Shown here: positions 30,583 through 39,249 of the stretch, in pieces
Numbering within the stretch: position 1 is the first letter of the stretch
Layout of the letters: each line of letters starts with the position of its first letter
Assembly: GCA_937921555.1 (NCBI GenBank)
Contig: CAKZUV010000048.1
Span: 1-39,249, forward strand
Direction: 5' to 3'
DNA length: 39,249 nt
DNA from: an uncultured Saprospiraceae bacterium
GTDB lineage: Bacteria > Bacteroidota > Bacteroidia > Chitinophagales > Saprospiraceae
Made by a program: the position numbers and the translations under genes
Notes under the pieces: generated by a model
What the model saw: the letters and a program-made list of their open reading frames with translations, nothing else
Told to the model about the DNA's origin: nothing
Database searches by the model: none

Positions 30583-33459
30583 ATGGCTCAAAGATTAGTT
30601 AAGGTAGCAAAAGAATTAAATGTAGGAACCACTACCATCGTCGAATTTCTGGCGAAAGTGGGTCATGAAATTGACAACAAACCTACTGCCAAGGTTTCCG
30701 ATGAGATGTACGATGAGTTGCTCAAGGAATTCCGGAATTCTGCTGCCATCAAAGAAAAAGCCGACCAATTAGTTATTGGCACCCGCTCCACTCCGAAAAA
30801 AGAAGAAGCGCCTAAAAAAGAAATATCTTTTTCTCCTCCATCCGCTCCTACTCCTCCACCACCTCCTTCTCCACCCGTCGAAGAAAAACAACCTGAACCC
30901 GTCGTGGAAGAAACGCCCGTCGTCGAACCGGTAGTCGAAGAACCCGTGGTCGCAGAGACAGAAACGGAAGAAATTGTAGAAGAAATAGTTGAGGTAGAAG
31001 AAACAGATGATGCGTCATCGCCCAAAATTGGTTTAACCATCAAGGGGAAAATTGACCTTAACAAGAAAAAACCTAAGGCGAAGAAACAAGATAAAAAGAA
31101 AGCCAATCCTGAACCCGAAGTAGAAGTCGTTTCATCCGAAGAAACTGCACCTCCGGCTGAAGAGACACCCGCTCCGGCAAAAGCTAAGGAAACGAAAACA
31201 GAGGAAAAGAAACCCGAAGAGGCAGCAGAAGCCGTCAAGGATGCCCCAGCCAGCACAGAGACTCCAGCAAAAGCGGGAGAGGACATGATGCGGGCTAAAA
31301 CTCCTCAACTCAAAGGGCTTAAAATATTAGGTAAAATTGATGCCGATAAGCTCAAACCTGCCAAGAAGAAAAAGACTGTTAAGACAGATACTACCAAAAA
31401 ACGCCGGAAGCGTAAGGTTACCCAGGTCGTAGTTAATAATAACAACCGACCACCCCAGCGACAAGGTTCCAGACCCGGAGGTAATAACCGGGGCAACAAC
31501 TCCAACCGCCGTGGCGGTCGTAACGAAGTCAAAGAAGTTTCTCAAAAAGAAATTGATGAGAAAATCAAACAGACAATGGCCCGTATCTCCGGAGGCGGTA
31601 AAAATAAACGTTCCAAAATTCGTCGTGATAACCGCGAGCGAATGAGAGAAAAGCAGGAAACGCTGGAGAGCGAAAAGGAAACTGGAAAACTCCAGTTAAC
31701 CGAATTCGTATCGGTTTCCGAGCTGGCAAGTTTGATGGGCGTTTCAGTTACGCAGGTAATTACCACTTGTATGAATCTGGGGGTAATTGTTTCTATCAAT
31801 CAGCGACTGGACGCAGAAATTATCGAATTACTCGCCGAAGAATTTGGTCACGAAGTCGAATTCATCAGTGCCGAAGAAGAGCAGGATGAAGACGAGGAAA
31901 TCGTTGACAACCCGGAAGATTTATTACCAAGAGCGCCTATCGTCACGGTGATGGGTCACGTTGATCACGGTAAGACTTCTTTACTGGATTATATCCGCTC
32001 CGCCAACGTGGCAGAAGGGGAAGCCGGGGGAATCACCCAGCACATCGGAGCACACGAGGTTTCCGTAGGCGAAGATAAAAAACGGGTTACTTTCCTGGAT
32101 ACACCGGGTCACGAAGCCTTTACCGCGATGAGAGCGCGTGGTGCCAAAGTAACGGACATCGCCATCATTATCGTAGCGGCGGACGACAATATCATGCCAC
32201 AAACCAAGGAAGCCATCAGTCACGCTCAGGCAGCTGGTGTACCTATCATTTTTGCGATCAACAAGATTGATAAAGATGGGGCAGATCCGGAAAGAATAAA
32301 AGGAGAACTCGCCCAGATGAATTTCCTCGTAGAGGACTGGGGCGGAAAATATCAGTCACAGGATATTTCGGCGAAGACCGGAAAGAATATTGACTTATTA
32401 CTGGAAAAGGTGCTACTCGAAGCAGAAGTGCTCGAATTGTCCGCCAACCCTGACCGGGAAGCGATTGGTACGGTGATTGAAGCATCGCTGGATAAAGGTC
32501 GTGGTTTTGTTACTAAACTATTGGTACAGACCGGAACCCTGAAGCAGGGAGATGTGATGCTGGCCGGAGAATTTTCCGGTAAGGTCAAAGCCATGTTTAA
32601 TGAGCGTGGTAAGAAAGTCAAAAAGGTAGGTCCTTCACAACCGATCCTCGTACTTGGACTGAGCGGAGCACCACAGGCCGGAGAGAAATTTAAGGTCATG
32701 GAAAGCGAACAGGAAGCCCGACAGGTTGCTTCCCGTCGTGCGCAGATCCACCGCGAACAGGCAGTAAGAGCCAATAAGCGGATCAGTCTGGATGAAATCG
32801 GTCGTCGTCTCGCATTGGGTAGCTTTAAGGAGCTGAACCTGATTGTGAAGGGTGACGTGGATGGTTCCATCGAGGCATTATCTGATTCGTTGATCAAACT
32901 TTCGGTTGAGTCTATTCAGGTGAATGTGATTCACAAAGCCGTTGGACAAATCATTGAATCTGACGTACTCTTAGCTTCGGCTTCCGACGCAATCATTATT
33001 GGTTTCCAGGTACGTCCTTCGCTCGGAGCGCGTAAGCTCGCAGAACGGGAGGGTGTTGAAATCAAGATGTACTCTATTATCTACGAAGCCATCGAGGAAA
33101 TTAAGATGGCGATGGAGGGAATGCTGGAACCAACCAAAGAAGAAAAGATCGCTGCACAAGTTGAAGTGCGGGAGGTTTATAAAATCAGTAAAGTTGGTAC
33201 CATTGCCGGATGTTTCGTACAAGAAGGCAAAGTTCTCCGGAACAATTATATCAGACTTATCCGCGATGGTATCGTAGTCTTCCCGGTGAAAGAAGGTCAG
33301 AAGGGCGAAATCGCTTCTCTGAAACGACACAAAGATGATGTGAAGGAAGTGAAAAACGGACTCGAATGTGGTTTGTCGATCAAAAACTTTAATGATATCA
33401 AAGTCGGCGACGTAATCGAAGCATACGAAATTATCGAAGTGAAACAGACGCTTTCTTAA
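30583..33459 (+). CDS. infB: Translation initiation factor IF-2
   Basis: This 958-residue GTPase delivers initiator tRNA to the 30S subunit. The N-terminal IF2_N domain (residues 1-55, [24 protein letters not shown]) precedes a long disordered Pro/Glu/Lys-rich stretch (about 85-330) and a basic Asn/Gly/Arg segment. A second IF2_N-like domain ([19 protein letters not shown]) follows. The G domain begins with G1 GHVDHGKT at residues 458-465, then DTPGHEAF and [13 protein letters not shown]. Domains II-IV end in [18 protein letters not shown]. The expanded, charged N-terminal region is common in Bacteroidota. It probably has its own promoter and leader besides reading through from nusA. Confidence 0.96.
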   Translation: MAQRLVKVAKELNVGTTTIVEFLAKVGHEIDNKPTAKVSDEMYDELLKEFRNSAAIKEKADQLVIGTRSTPKKEEAPKKEISFSPPSAPTPPPPPSPPVEEKQPEPVVEETPVVEPVVEEPVVAETETEEIVEEIVEVEETDDASSPKIGLTIKGKIDLNKKKPKAKKQDKKKANPEPEVEVVSSEETAPPAEETPAPAKAKETKTEEKKPEEAAEAVKDAPASTETPAKAGEDMMRAKTPQLKGLKILGKIDADKLKPAKKKKTVKTDTTKKRRKRKVTQVVVNNNNRPPQRQGSRPGGNNRGNNSNRRGGRNEVKEVSQKEIDEKIKQTMARISGGGKNKRSKIRRDNRERMREKQETLESEKETGKLQLTEFVSVSELASLMGVSVTQVITTCMNLGVIVSINQRLDAEIIELLAEEFGHEVEFISAEEEQDEDEEIVDNPEDLLPRAPIVTVMGHVDHGKTSLLDYIRSANVAEGEAGGITQHIGAHEVSVGEDKKRVTFLDTPGHEAFTAMRARGAKVTDIAIIIVAADDNIMPQTKEAISHAQAAGVPIIFAINKIDKDGADPERIKGELAQMNFLVEDWGGKYQSQDISAKTGKNIDLLLEKVLLEAEVLELSANPDREAIGTVIEASLDKGRGFVTKLLVQTGTLKQGDVMLAGEFSGKVKAMFNERGKKVKKVGPSQPILVLGLSGAPQAGEKFKVMESEQEARQVASRRAQIHREQAVRANKRISLDEIGRRLALGSFKELNLIVKGDVDGSIEALSDSLIKLSVESIQVNVIHKAVGQIIESDVLLASASDAIIIGFQVRPSLGARKLAEREGVEIKMYSIIYEAIEEIKMAMEGMLEPTKEEKIAAQVEVREVYKISKVGTIAGCFVQEGKVLRNNYIRLIRDGIVVFPVKEGQKGEIASLKRHKDDVKEVKNGLECGLSIKNFNDIKVGDVIEAYEIIEVKQTLS

Positions 33460-33478
33460 GTATTATGATAACAAAATA

Positions 33479-33515
33479 AAAAAAGCCCGCGATAACTACT
33501 ATCGTGGGCTTTTTT
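33479..33515 (+). terminator. Terminator of the rimP-nusA-infB operon
   Basis: AAAAAAGCCCGCGAT (33479-33493) pairs with ATCGTGGGCTTTTTT (33501-33515), with one G-U pair and a 7-base loop ending in T6. It starts 20 bases after the infB stop. Confidence 0.9.
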
Positions 33516-33582
33516 AGTTAAGAACTTTTCTAAAGTTCCATTAATTGGCTAGAATCAGCAAATTTTTTTTGATTTGAGTATT

Positions 33583-33598
33583 CTAAACGATTCAACGA
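33583..33598. repeat. Two 8-bp repeat units
   Basis: TAAACGAT and TCAACGAT are the same 8-base unit as in the arrays at 11293-11356 and 13060-13107. Confidence 0.6.
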
Positions 33599-33760
33599 TG
33601 AGCCAAGTGATTTTCGCGCAGAGGAGCAGAAAACCATCCCTTCGGGAGGCAGGCGCTGAGCGATCGTGTGTATCTTTTATCGCGAAGATGTTACATGATT
33701 AATTTTATCAAATACGTTTCTGGGTTTTCGTTTTTCTAGTTTTTAGAGCAGGCTCAACGA

Positions 33761-33786
33761 CCTGCCTGCTGACGCAGGAAGGCAGG
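33761..33786. repeat. Palindromic CCTGCCT...AGGCAGG element, copy 2
   Basis: Arms CCTGCCT (33761-33767) and AGGCAGG (33780-33786) enclose a 12-base core with GCTGACGCAGG. It shares outer arms with the longer element at 22988-23029, and an 8-bp repeat run follows directly. Confidence 0.65.
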
Positions 33787-33835
33787 TTCAACAAGCAAAG
33801 CGATTCAACGATTCAACAACTCAACGAGCGCAGCG
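33787..33835. repeat. Degenerate 8-bp tandem repeat run before nadC
   Basis: Units TTCAACAA, GCAAAGCG, TTCAACGA, TTCAACAA, CTCAACGA and GCGCAGCG follow in near-perfect 8-base phase, with one extra base. It is related to the arrays at 11293 and 13060, with some GC-richer units. Confidence 0.65.
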
Positions 33836-33846
33836 ATCACCCCCTC

Positions 33847-34716
33847 CTACAATTCTTTCACTACCTTCAGACTAATATCCATACTCTGCGCCGAGTGTGT
33901 CAAAGCACCAGAAGAAATAAAATTAACACCCGTCTGAGCTACCTTTCTAACCGTATTGATCGTAATACCACCGGAAGCCTCCGACTCAAATTTTCCGTCA
34001 ATTGTCAAAACCGCTTCGCGCAGGATTGGAATATCAAAATTATCCAACATAATCCGTGTGACATTTCCCACGTTCATTACTTCGTAAAGTTCCACCAGGT
34101 TCCGGACCTCAACGGTGATCCCCAGATCCAGCTTATTCTCTTTTAAATATTCGTTGACCCGTTCGATGGCTTTCGTGATACTGCCGCAGGCGTCGATATG
34201 GTTGTCTTTGATCATAATCCAGTCGTACAAGCCGTAGCGATAGTTATAACAACCACCGATTTTTACTGCCCATTTTTCTAAAAAACGAATCAAAGGCGTC
34301 GTCTTGCGGGTGTCCAGAATTTTTACATCCAGATCTTCCACTTCAAAAGCAAAGCGATTGCTCAATGTCGCAATCCCACTCATCCGCTGCATCGTATTAA
34401 GAACCAGCCGCTCGGCCATCAGCATAGCGCGCGCATTACAATCGACCTCAAAAACGATATCGCCAAAATTGACGCTTTCCCCGTCTTTTATGTACAGGTC
34501 CATTTTACTTTTTGGATCTACCTTTTTAAAAATATGCTGCGCCAGTTCTACCCCTGCGACTACGCCAGCATCTTTAATTAGTAACTTAGAGCGAGTACGG
34601 GCACCGGGAGGAATACAAGCCAGAGAAGTATGATCCCCGTCCCGGACATCTTCGTGTAGTGCCTGTTCGATAAATTGATCAATCTGCTGATCGGTAATAG
34701 TTTGGGTAAAATCCAT
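33847..34716 (-). CDS. nadC: Nicotinate-nucleotide pyrophosphorylase (carboxylating)
   Basis: This 289-residue quinolinate phosphoribosyltransferase of de novo NAD synthesis forms nicotinate mononucleotide from quinolinate and PRPP. The recognisable blocks are EDVRDGDHTSLACIPPG, LVLNTMQRMSGIATLSNRF, the PRPP/quinolinate site ILDTRKTTPLIRFLEKWAVKIGGCYNYRYGLYDWIMIKDNHI, and the C-terminal SGGITINTVRKVAQTGVNFISSGALTHS. The length is normal. nadA and nadB are not nearby. The DUF3109 gene lies 39 bases upstream on the same strand, so the two may be co-transcribed. Confidence 0.95.
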   Translation of the reverse strand: MDFTQTITDQQIDQFIEQALHEDVRDGDHTSLACIPPGARTRSKLLIKDAGVVAGVELAQHIFKKVDPKSKMDLYIKDGESVNFGDIVFEVDCNARAMLMAERLVLNTMQRMSGIATLSNRFAFEVEDLDVKILDTRKTTPLIRFLEKWAVKIGGCYNYRYGLYDWIMIKDNHIDACGSITKAIERVNEYLKENKLDLGITVEVRNLVELYEVMNVGNVTRIMLDNFDIPILREAVLTIDGKFESEASGGITINTVRKVAQTGVNFISSGALTHSAQSMDISLKVVKEL

Positions 34717-34755
34717 ATTAGGTTTAGTTTTTTCAAAAACAAATTAGAGCAATAA

Positions 34756-35352
34756 TCAGTCCTGATTCGATGGGTTATTTTTTATATGATTAACCGTTTC
34801 GTCGAGTTGTTTGTAGAAATCTGCTCCGTATTTTCGGACCAGTGCATCCTTGACAAATTTATATACGGGCAACTTTTCTTTTTTACCAAGTGTACAAGCT
34901 GCACTGCAAATATCCCATTCGTCGTAGTTGAGTGCCTCAAAAGACCGGTGCTCGTCTTTGTTGACCCGGATCGGGTAGAGATGACAGGATATTGGTTTAT
35001 AAAAATCTGTCACGCCGTCGCGGTACGCTTGTTCGATCCCACATTTTGCGATTCCCAGAGCATCCTTGGTCATATAAACACAGGCGCCATTTTTCAGTAA
35101 AGAAGTGCCATATTCCTTTGGTTCTTCGAAAAAAGTAAACAACCCTTTTTTTTCAATTTCGGCAATTCCTTCCGGTGCCAGATAAGGTTTGATATCCTCG
35201 TAGATAGCCTCCAGTTTTTTCATTTCAACCTTTTCCAGTGGCGCTCCGAAATCCCCTTCCCAGCAACAAGCACCTTTACAGGCCTTCAGATTGCAGAGGA
35301 AATGTTCGTCCACTACCGCATCACTTATCAAAATCTCATCAATAATAATCAT
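34756..35352 (-). CDS. DUF3109 family cysteine-cluster protein
   Basis: The product is about 198 residues from the ATG giving MIIIDEILIS, where members of this family usually begin. A frame extending to 35412 would add 20 residues without family character. Cysteines lie in FLCNLKACKGACCWEGDFGAP near the N-terminus, NGACVYMTKDALGIAKCGIEQA in the middle and ISCHLYPIRV and DICSAACTLG later. The pattern resembles the YkgJ-like CxxxCxxCC metal-binding clusters. DUF3109 is widespread in Bacteroidota. A bound metal or Fe-S cluster is likely, but no function is established. It sits just upstream of nadC on the same strand. Confidence 0.87.
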   Translation of the reverse strand: MIIIDEILISDAVVDEHFLCNLKACKGACCWEGDFGAPLEKVEMKKLEAIYEDIKPYLAPEGIAEIEKKGLFTFFEEPKEYGTSLLKNGACVYMTKDALGIAKCGIEQAYRDGVTDFYKPISCHLYPIRVNKDEHRSFEALNYDEWDICSAACTLGKKEKLPVYKFVKDALVRKYGADFYKQLDETVNHIKNNPSNQD

Positions 35353-35472
35353 TTCCGTGTTTTTTCTGTCCAGTTTATCCTTTCCTGCGTAATTATGGAA
35401 TATTTTAAACAACTTCCTTTAAAGTAATCAATAGAAAATTGTATTTTGCCAATAAATAACAATCGTAAAATT

Positions 35473-35904
35473 ATGAAAAAAATACTCCTTTGCCTACTCT
35501 GCTTACTTCCGGTAGTGTTTTTACAGGCACAAAAAAGTAAGACAGATGATGTTCAGGCGGCCGAACGAACAGCAAAATTAGAGCAAATGTTGACCTTGGA
35601 TAAGAATCAGGCGGCGGCAGTTTTAGAAATTCAGGAAAGAAAATCTGATCAGGTGGCCGAACTTAGAGACTTAAAACAAAATGATCCGTCTAAATATTAT
35701 AAAAAACTGCAGAGCATTCACGAAGGCAATGAAATCGCGGTACAACGACTGCTACGAAAAGACCAGTTAAAAGCATATCATGCACACCGCCATGGACTGC
35801 GGATACAAAAATCCCAATTGATCAAAAAGATGAAAATGTCCAATGCCTCACAGCTGGATATTGAAGAAGCAGTTCGTCGTCTGGAATACGATTTTTCGTA
35901 CTAG
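35473..35904 (+). CDS. Small secreted helical protein (Spy-like appearance)
   Basis: This protein of about 143 residues starts at the ATG giving MKKILLCLLCLLPVVF, a classic signal peptide with probable cleavage after LQAQ (about residue 20). A TTG start 27 bases upstream would place extra residues before the signal and is less likely. The mature part is almost all helical and charged. LEQMLTLDKNQAAAVLEIQERKSDQ, then RLLRKDQLKAYHAH, recalls the two LTxxQ-like repeats of Spy/CpxP periplasmic chaperones, but the resemblance is weak. It ends with a helical EEAVRRLEYDF. It lies between the divergent DUF3109 gene and gltA. No function is assigned. Confidence 0.75.
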   Translation: MKKILLCLLCLLPVVFLQAQKSKTDDVQAAERTAKLEQMLTLDKNQAAAVLEIQERKSDQVAELRDLKQNDPSKYYKKLQSIHEGNEIAVQRLLRKDQLKAYHAHRHGLRIQKSQLIKKMKMSNASQLDIEEAVRRLEYDFSY

Positions 35905-36059
35905 TAGATTATCTTGATATTAAACGATTTTTTTAAAACTTTTTGAAATACAAAGAGTTAATTGTTTGTAACATGGTTAATAAGTCCTAAGTATATACCT
36001 AACACAGTACATAGAAAATATTTTCTGTTCTAACAAAAATAAAACTGAACGCTGACAAA

Positions 36060-37388
36060 ATGGATCCGTTAAAAAAACAATTTCAAGAAAAAGCAACTGC
36101 CCTCCGGGACGAAGTAAAAGCCCTATTAAAAGTACACCGCGAAGCGAAAGTAGGAGATGTCAATCTGGGCAATGTCTTCGGAGGTATGAGAGGTGTCAAG
36201 AGTATGATCTGGGAAACTTCTAATCTTGATCCCATCGAAGGAATCCGGTTCCGGGGATATTCCATTCCGGAGCTCAGAGAAAAATTACCCACCGCAGAAG
36301 GAGACAAAGAACCGTTGCCCGAAGCCTTATTCTGGTTAATGCTAAGTGGAGATATTCCTACCAAGGAACAAACTGACTGGGTCAGCGAACAATGGCGGCA
36401 AAGAGCGGAAGTTCCAGCCCACACATTTGCGGTGCTGGATGCCCTGCCTCAGGATACGCATCCAATGACGCAGTTTAGTATTGCAATCGTTTCTTTGCAG
36501 TCTGAGAGTGTTTTTGCAAAAAAATATTCAGAAGGAATCAGCAAGCACGATTACTGGGATCCCACTTACGAGGATGCAATGAATCTGATTGCCCGTCTGC
36601 CAAAAGTTGCAGCATACATCTACCGTCGAACCTTTCACGGTGGAGATCACATCGACGCCGATCCAACGCTGGACTGGGCCGCTAACTTTGCGCACATGCT
36701 GGGTATAAAAGATAAAGACTTTAAATCATTGATGCGGTTGTATCTGACCATTCACGCGGATCACGAAGGTGGAAATGCTTCGGCCCACGCAACGCACCTC
36801 GTTGGGTCAACTTTGAGTGATTGTTATTTTTCACTGGCCGGAGGAATGAACGCTTTGGCAGGTCCACTACACGGACTGGCTAACCAGGAAGTGATCAAGT
36901 GGATATTTGAAATGATTGAGAGCCTTGGAACCCGTCAGCCTTCCAAAGAGCAAATTAAAGAATACGTCAACAAGACACTTTCGGAAGGAAAAGTGATCCC
37001 TGGTTACGGACACGCTGTACTCCGGGAGCCTGATCCGCGATTTACCGCTCAGCGTAAATTTGCCGAAGACTACATTAAAGATTCTGATATTGTAAATGTC
37101 GTATGGAAATGTTTTGACGTAATTCCGGATATCCTGAAAGGACTCGGAAAAGTGAAAAATCCATGGCCTAACGTGGATGCACATTCCGGGGCTATTCTGG
37201 TACATTATGGTATCAAAGAATACAGCTTCTATACCGTGCTCTTCGGGGTATCGCGTGCACTCGGTGTATTATCTGCGTTGTGCTGGTCCCGTGCGCTTGG
37301 CTTCCCGTTGGAGCGACCAAAATCGGTTACCACTAAATGGGTAAAAGAATTTTTAAAAGAAAAAGAAGAAGAAATTACGATGAATTAA
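36060..37388 (+). CDS. gltA: Citrate synthase, mitochondrial/eukaryotic-like type
   Basis: This 442-residue Si-citrate synthase condenses acetyl-CoA and oxaloacetate. Active-site residues are in AGPLHGLANQE (first His), PGYGHAVLR (second His) and WPNVDAHSG (Asp). The whole protein follows the animal mitochondrial enzyme rather than E. coli GltA. Matching runs include GGMRGVK, GIRFRGYSIPE, EPLPEALFWL, LTIHADHEGGNASAH and TVLFGVSRALGVL, ending in SRALGFPLERPKS. The NADH-inhibited N-terminal domain of the E. coli type is absent. It is followed by a strong terminator, so it is probably a single-gene transcript. Confidence 0.95.
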   Translation: MDPLKKQFQEKATALRDEVKALLKVHREAKVGDVNLGNVFGGMRGVKSMIWETSNLDPIEGIRFRGYSIPELREKLPTAEGDKEPLPEALFWLMLSGDIPTKEQTDWVSEQWRQRAEVPAHTFAVLDALPQDTHPMTQFSIAIVSLQSESVFAKKYSEGISKHDYWDPTYEDAMNLIARLPKVAAYIYRRTFHGGDHIDADPTLDWAANFAHMLGIKDKDFKSLMRLYLTIHADHEGGNASAHATHLVGSTLSDCYFSLAGGMNALAGPLHGLANQEVIKWIFEMIESLGTRQPSKEQIKEYVNKTLSEGKVIPGYGHAVLREPDPRFTAQRKFAEDYIKDSDIVNVVWKCFDVIPDILKGLGKVKNPWPNVDAHSGAILVHYGIKEYSFYTVLFGVSRALGVLSALCWSRALGFPLERPKSVTTKWVKEFLKEKEEEITMN

Positions 37389-37421
37389 TTTTTTATCAAT
37401 AAGTTCTTAATTAAAATTTGT

Positions 37422-37460
37422 GATTGGCTCAAAAAGATATATTTTTGAGCCAATCTTTTT
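37422..37460 (+). terminator. Terminator after citrate synthase
   Basis: GATTGGCTCAAAAA (37422-37435) and TTTTTGAGCCAATC (37442-37455) form a perfect 14-base-pair stem with a 6-base loop, followed by T5. Confidence 0.9.
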
Positions 37461-37524
37461 ATATAGGAGTTTTAAAACAACTTCATAAATAAAATTGACC
37501 AATTAGTAACCAAAATAAACGATT

Positions 37525-37914
37525 ATGAACGCGCCAAAAGAACTGAAATATACCAAGGATCACGAGTGGGTAAGAGTAGAAGGAGACATAGCGACCGTCG
37601 GAATTACCGATTTTGCTCAAAAAGAACTGGATGAACTCGTCTACGTTGAAGTAGAAACGGTAGGCGAAACACTCGCACAGGAAGAAACTTTTGGAACAGT
37701 AGAAGCCGTAAAAACAACTTCTGAATTGTTTATGCCCGTTTCGGGAGAAGTCCTGGAATTCAACGAGGAACTGAACGAAAACAAGGGAGATAATCCTACG
37801 TTGGTCAACGAAGACCCATACGGAAAAGGCTGGATCGTAAAAATCAAATTGAGTGATCCATCCGAACTGGATAATCTGATGGATGCGGCCGGATACGTCG
37901 AATTGGTAAGCTAG
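37525..37914 (+). CDS. gcvH: Glycine cleavage system H protein
   Basis: This 129-residue lipoyl carrier shuttles the methylamine intermediate between GcvP, GcvT and GcvL. The lipoylation lysine is Lys63 in [55 protein letters not shown] is the conserved N-terminal part, and [15 protein letters not shown] the C-terminal part. Length and motifs are normal. The P, T and L partners are not in the window. vanZ and tonB follow on the same strand, an order I recall from other Bacteroidota. Confidence 0.95.
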   Translation: MNAPKELKYTKDHEWVRVEGDIATVGITDFAQKELDELVYVEVETVGETLAQEETFGTVEAVKTTSELFMPVSGEVLEFNEELNENKGDNPTLVNEDPYGKGWIVKIKLSDPSELDNLMDAAGYVELVS

Positions 37915-38045
37915 AGGGACCGTTTATACGTAGAAAAGATATTTTTTTTAAAAAAAGTAAAAAAATCACACCTCTACCCACCAAAATCAACCTTTTCATC
38001 ATCTTATTATCATAGCACAAAGGTGCTGCACTCAAGAACAGTAAT

Positions 38046-38414
38046 TTGAAATATTATATCCCAGCCATTCTATGGAGTCTCGTAATTCTGTTTTTATCCA
38101 CGGAAGGAGGCATTAACCTTCCTCCGAGTTGGTGGGATTTTATTGCAATAGATAAGGTAGGACACCTGGTAGTTTATGGGATTTTTTGTATCCTTTTATT
38201 GTACGCTTCTACCCACAACCGGACCCTTGCACTGGAAAAAAAAGGGGTGATAATGGCGCTTGGCGTCAGTATTATCTACGGAATTGGTATGGAAGTGATC
38301 CAATATACCTTTTTCCCCGGCAGATTTTTTGAGATACCGGATATTATTGCTAATATTATCGGTTCATTCGTAGGACTATATTTATTTAAACGTTTTATTC
38401 ATAAAAATTTCTAA
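38046..38414 (+). CDS. VanZ-like family membrane protein
   Basis: This 122-residue integral membrane protein probably has four transmembrane helices: about residues 4-18, 35-53, 63-80 and 95-115. The conserved KVGHLVVYGIFCILL and GIGMEVIQYTFFPGRFFEIPDIIANIIGSFVGLYLF identify a VanZ-like/phosphotransbutyrylase-type domain. The start must be TTG 38046: an in-frame TAG lies at 38013 and no ATG or GTG occurs between. The function of VanZ-like proteins outside teicoplanin resistance is unknown, so no resistance role is claimed. It lies 131 bases after gcvH and 2 bases before the tonB start, hence is probably co-transcribed with tonB. Confidence 0.85.
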   Translation: MKYYIPAILWSLVILFLSTEGGINLPPSWWDFIAIDKVGHLVVYGIFCILLLYASTHNRTLALEKKGVIMALGVSIIYGIGMEVIQYTFFPGRFFEIPDIIANIIGSFVGLYLFKRFIHKNF

Positions 38415-38416
38415 CT

Positions 38417-39249
38417 ATGTTATCAGACATCGCAATAACAGGCGGCACACTGGTCGCTCTACTGGGCGGGTTTTTGCTCCTGGTAATTGGCCTGATCTTA
38501 TTGATCAAGGGAAAATTTAAAAGTAGTGGAAATTCGGATTTACGAGAGGCATACGCCAATCAACCCAATAAATCACCACTCAACAGAACTAAATATCCAC
38601 AAGTGGATGCTTTTAGTATGAGCGGAACATTTTTCAATACTGGGTTGCTGATCGCGCTTGCTATCACCATTCTGGCTTTCAGCTGGACTACTTACGAGGA
38701 TGTAGTAATCATTCCCGAAGGTGCCCTGGAGATGGATGATGACATCGAAGTGGAGCCACCTCGTACCGCCGAACCGCCACCGCCACCTCCGCCGCCACCA
38801 CCTCCGGTAATCGAAGAGGTACCCGAAGAGGAAATTGAAGAGGAAGAGGAAATCGAATTCGTTGACCAGAGTGTCGAGGAAGAAACCGTGGTCGAAGCAC
38901 CTCCGGCTCCCGAGCCGGTAGAAGAGGCGCCACCGCCACCTCCGCCGCCACCTCCACCACCAGCTCCCGAAGTGGAGGAAATCTTTACGGTTGTGGAAGA
39001 AATGCCTCGTTTCCCGGGTTGTGAAGACAAACCCAAAGCGGAACGTAAGGCGTGTGCCGATCAGAAGATGCTGCAGTTTATTTATAAGAACATCAAATAT
39101 CCGGCAATCGCCCGTGAAAACGGGGTGGAAGGTTCCGTAGTAATTCGTTTCTACGTAGATAAAGATGGATCTGTAAAAGAACCACAAATCCTCAAGGATA
39201 TTGGAGCCGGAACCGGTTCGGAAGCCATGCGGGTTGTCAATCTGATGAA
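38417..39249 (+). CDS. Energy transducer TonB (3' end cut by the window)
   Basis: An open frame of 277 codons starts at ATG 38417 and runs off the window. It has a hydrophobic helix at about residues 8-30 and a second one near residues 72-88 (FFNTGLLIALAITILAF). A long periplasmic spacer follows, with two pure proline runs of 11 residues each separated by acidic stretches. The TonB C-terminal domain then begins: FTVVEEMPRFPGCED, KNIKYPAIARENGVEGSVVIRFYVDKDGSV. A Cys pair (PGCED...KACAD) is typical of Bacteroidota TonB. It should transmit proton-motive force from ExbB-ExbD to SusC-like outer-membrane receptors. The first hydrophobic helix is additional to the usual single TonB anchor. Confidence 0.9.
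   Translation, partial: MLSDIAITGGTLVALLGGFLLLVIGLILLIKGKFKSSGNSDLREAYANQPNKSPLNRTKYPQVDAFSMSGTFFNTGLLIALAITILAFSWTTYEDVVIIPEGALEMDDDIEVEPPRTAEPPPPPPPPPPPVIEEVPEEEIEEEEEIEFVDQSVEEETVVEAPPAPEPVEEAPPPPPPPPPPPAPEVEEIFTVVEEMPRFPGCEDKPKAERKACADQKMLQFIYKNIKYPAIARENGVEGSVVIRFYVDKDGSVKEPQILKDIGAGTGSEAMRVVNLM

Larger units (their letters stand above)
33516..33846. other. Repeat-bearing spacer between infB and nadC
   Basis: No gene is seen. It contains 8-bp repeat units at 33583-33598 and 33787-33830, a CCCTTCGGG mini-hairpin near 33640, and a CCTGCCT...AGGCAGG palindrome at 33761-33786. Confidence 0.6.

Noticed and set aside
30663-31286. 207-codon minus-strand Ser-rich frame inside infB
   Set aside because: It mirrors the Glu/Pro/Lys-rich disordered region of IF-2; the bias of that region keeps the opposite strand open.
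35446-35472. TTG start of the small secreted protein at 35446
   Set aside because: It would place nine polar residues before a textbook signal peptide; the ATG at 35473 starts with MKK.
38046-38414. Glycopeptide resistance determinant (VanZ)
   Set aside because: Only the fold family matches. The gene sits in a housekeeping gcvH-tonB context without van genes.
38573-39187. Minus-strand Arg/Trp/Phe-rich frame opposite tonB
   Set aside because: It is the antisense reading of the poly-proline and acidic spacer of TonB, which is clearly coding on the plus strand.

Overview
The window looks like chromosomal DNA of a member of the Bacteroidota, probably close to Saprospiria. The phylum call rests on several things. 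The recurrent promoter element TAnnTTTG, typical of the phylum, occurs upstream of at least eight genes. Shine-Dalgarno sequences are weak. The gene content includes DUF2807 and DUF3109 proteins, a gcvH-vanZ-tonB order, the futalosine menaquinone enzyme MqnC and a zinc-loop-less bifunctional HisB. The class-level guess is weak. Most of the window is core genome. There are no phage genes, transposases or CRISPR arrays.

Layout. 1-3.7 kb: a membrane-anchored NUC1-type nuclease, a HerA/DUF853-type ATPase and the tRNA methyltransferase TrmN6. 3.8-7.0 kb: a compact AT-rich restriction-modification module (PLD-fold endonuclease, XRE controller, N6-adenine methyltransferase) with a visible operator, closed by a strong terminator. 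7.1-11.2 kb: a small HTH-like gene, a remarkable membrane protein with about 440 residues of V-E-V-I-K-E repeats and a C-terminal helix-hairpin-helix domain, and a divergent OmpA-family gene. 11.4-12.9 kb: an SDR oxidoreductase and a DTW-domain tRNA modification enzyme. 12.9-13.25 kb: a repeat-rich spacer. 13.25-19.5 kb, minus strand: tRNA-Phe, a his leader peptide with four consecutive His codons, an intrinsic terminator, then hisG-hisD-hisC-hisB-hisH-hisA. hisF and hisIE are absent from the window. 19.5-25.2 kb: a degenerate MtfA-like protein, ApaG, MnmG, an AspA/AstE-type deacylase and an MDR oxidoreductase. 25.3-28.3 kb: a DUF2807 surface protein and the mqnC-punA pair. 28.4-33.5 kb: the rimP-nusA-infB operon, with an intrinsic terminator inside its leader. 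33.8-39.2 kb: nadC, a DUF3109 protein, a small secreted helical protein, a mitochondrial-type citrate synthase, gcvH, vanZ and a TonB gene cut by the window end.

Four items deserve most attention. The first is the V-E-V-I-K-E repeat/HhH protein, whose topology suggests an inner-membrane-to-DNA tether. The second is a tRNA-Phe/his-leader arrangement with all the parts of a ribosome-mediated attenuator. The third is the terminator placed directly after the rimP-nusA-infB promoter, a plausible site for NusA feedback. The fourth is a family of noncoding repeats (8-bp tandem units, CCTGCCT palindromes, and roughly 65-70-bp elements) clustered in the spacers, one of which abuts and duplicates the 3' end of hisA exactly where the his operon stops. 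All functional statements are from reading the sequence and recalling families; nothing was searched or computed.
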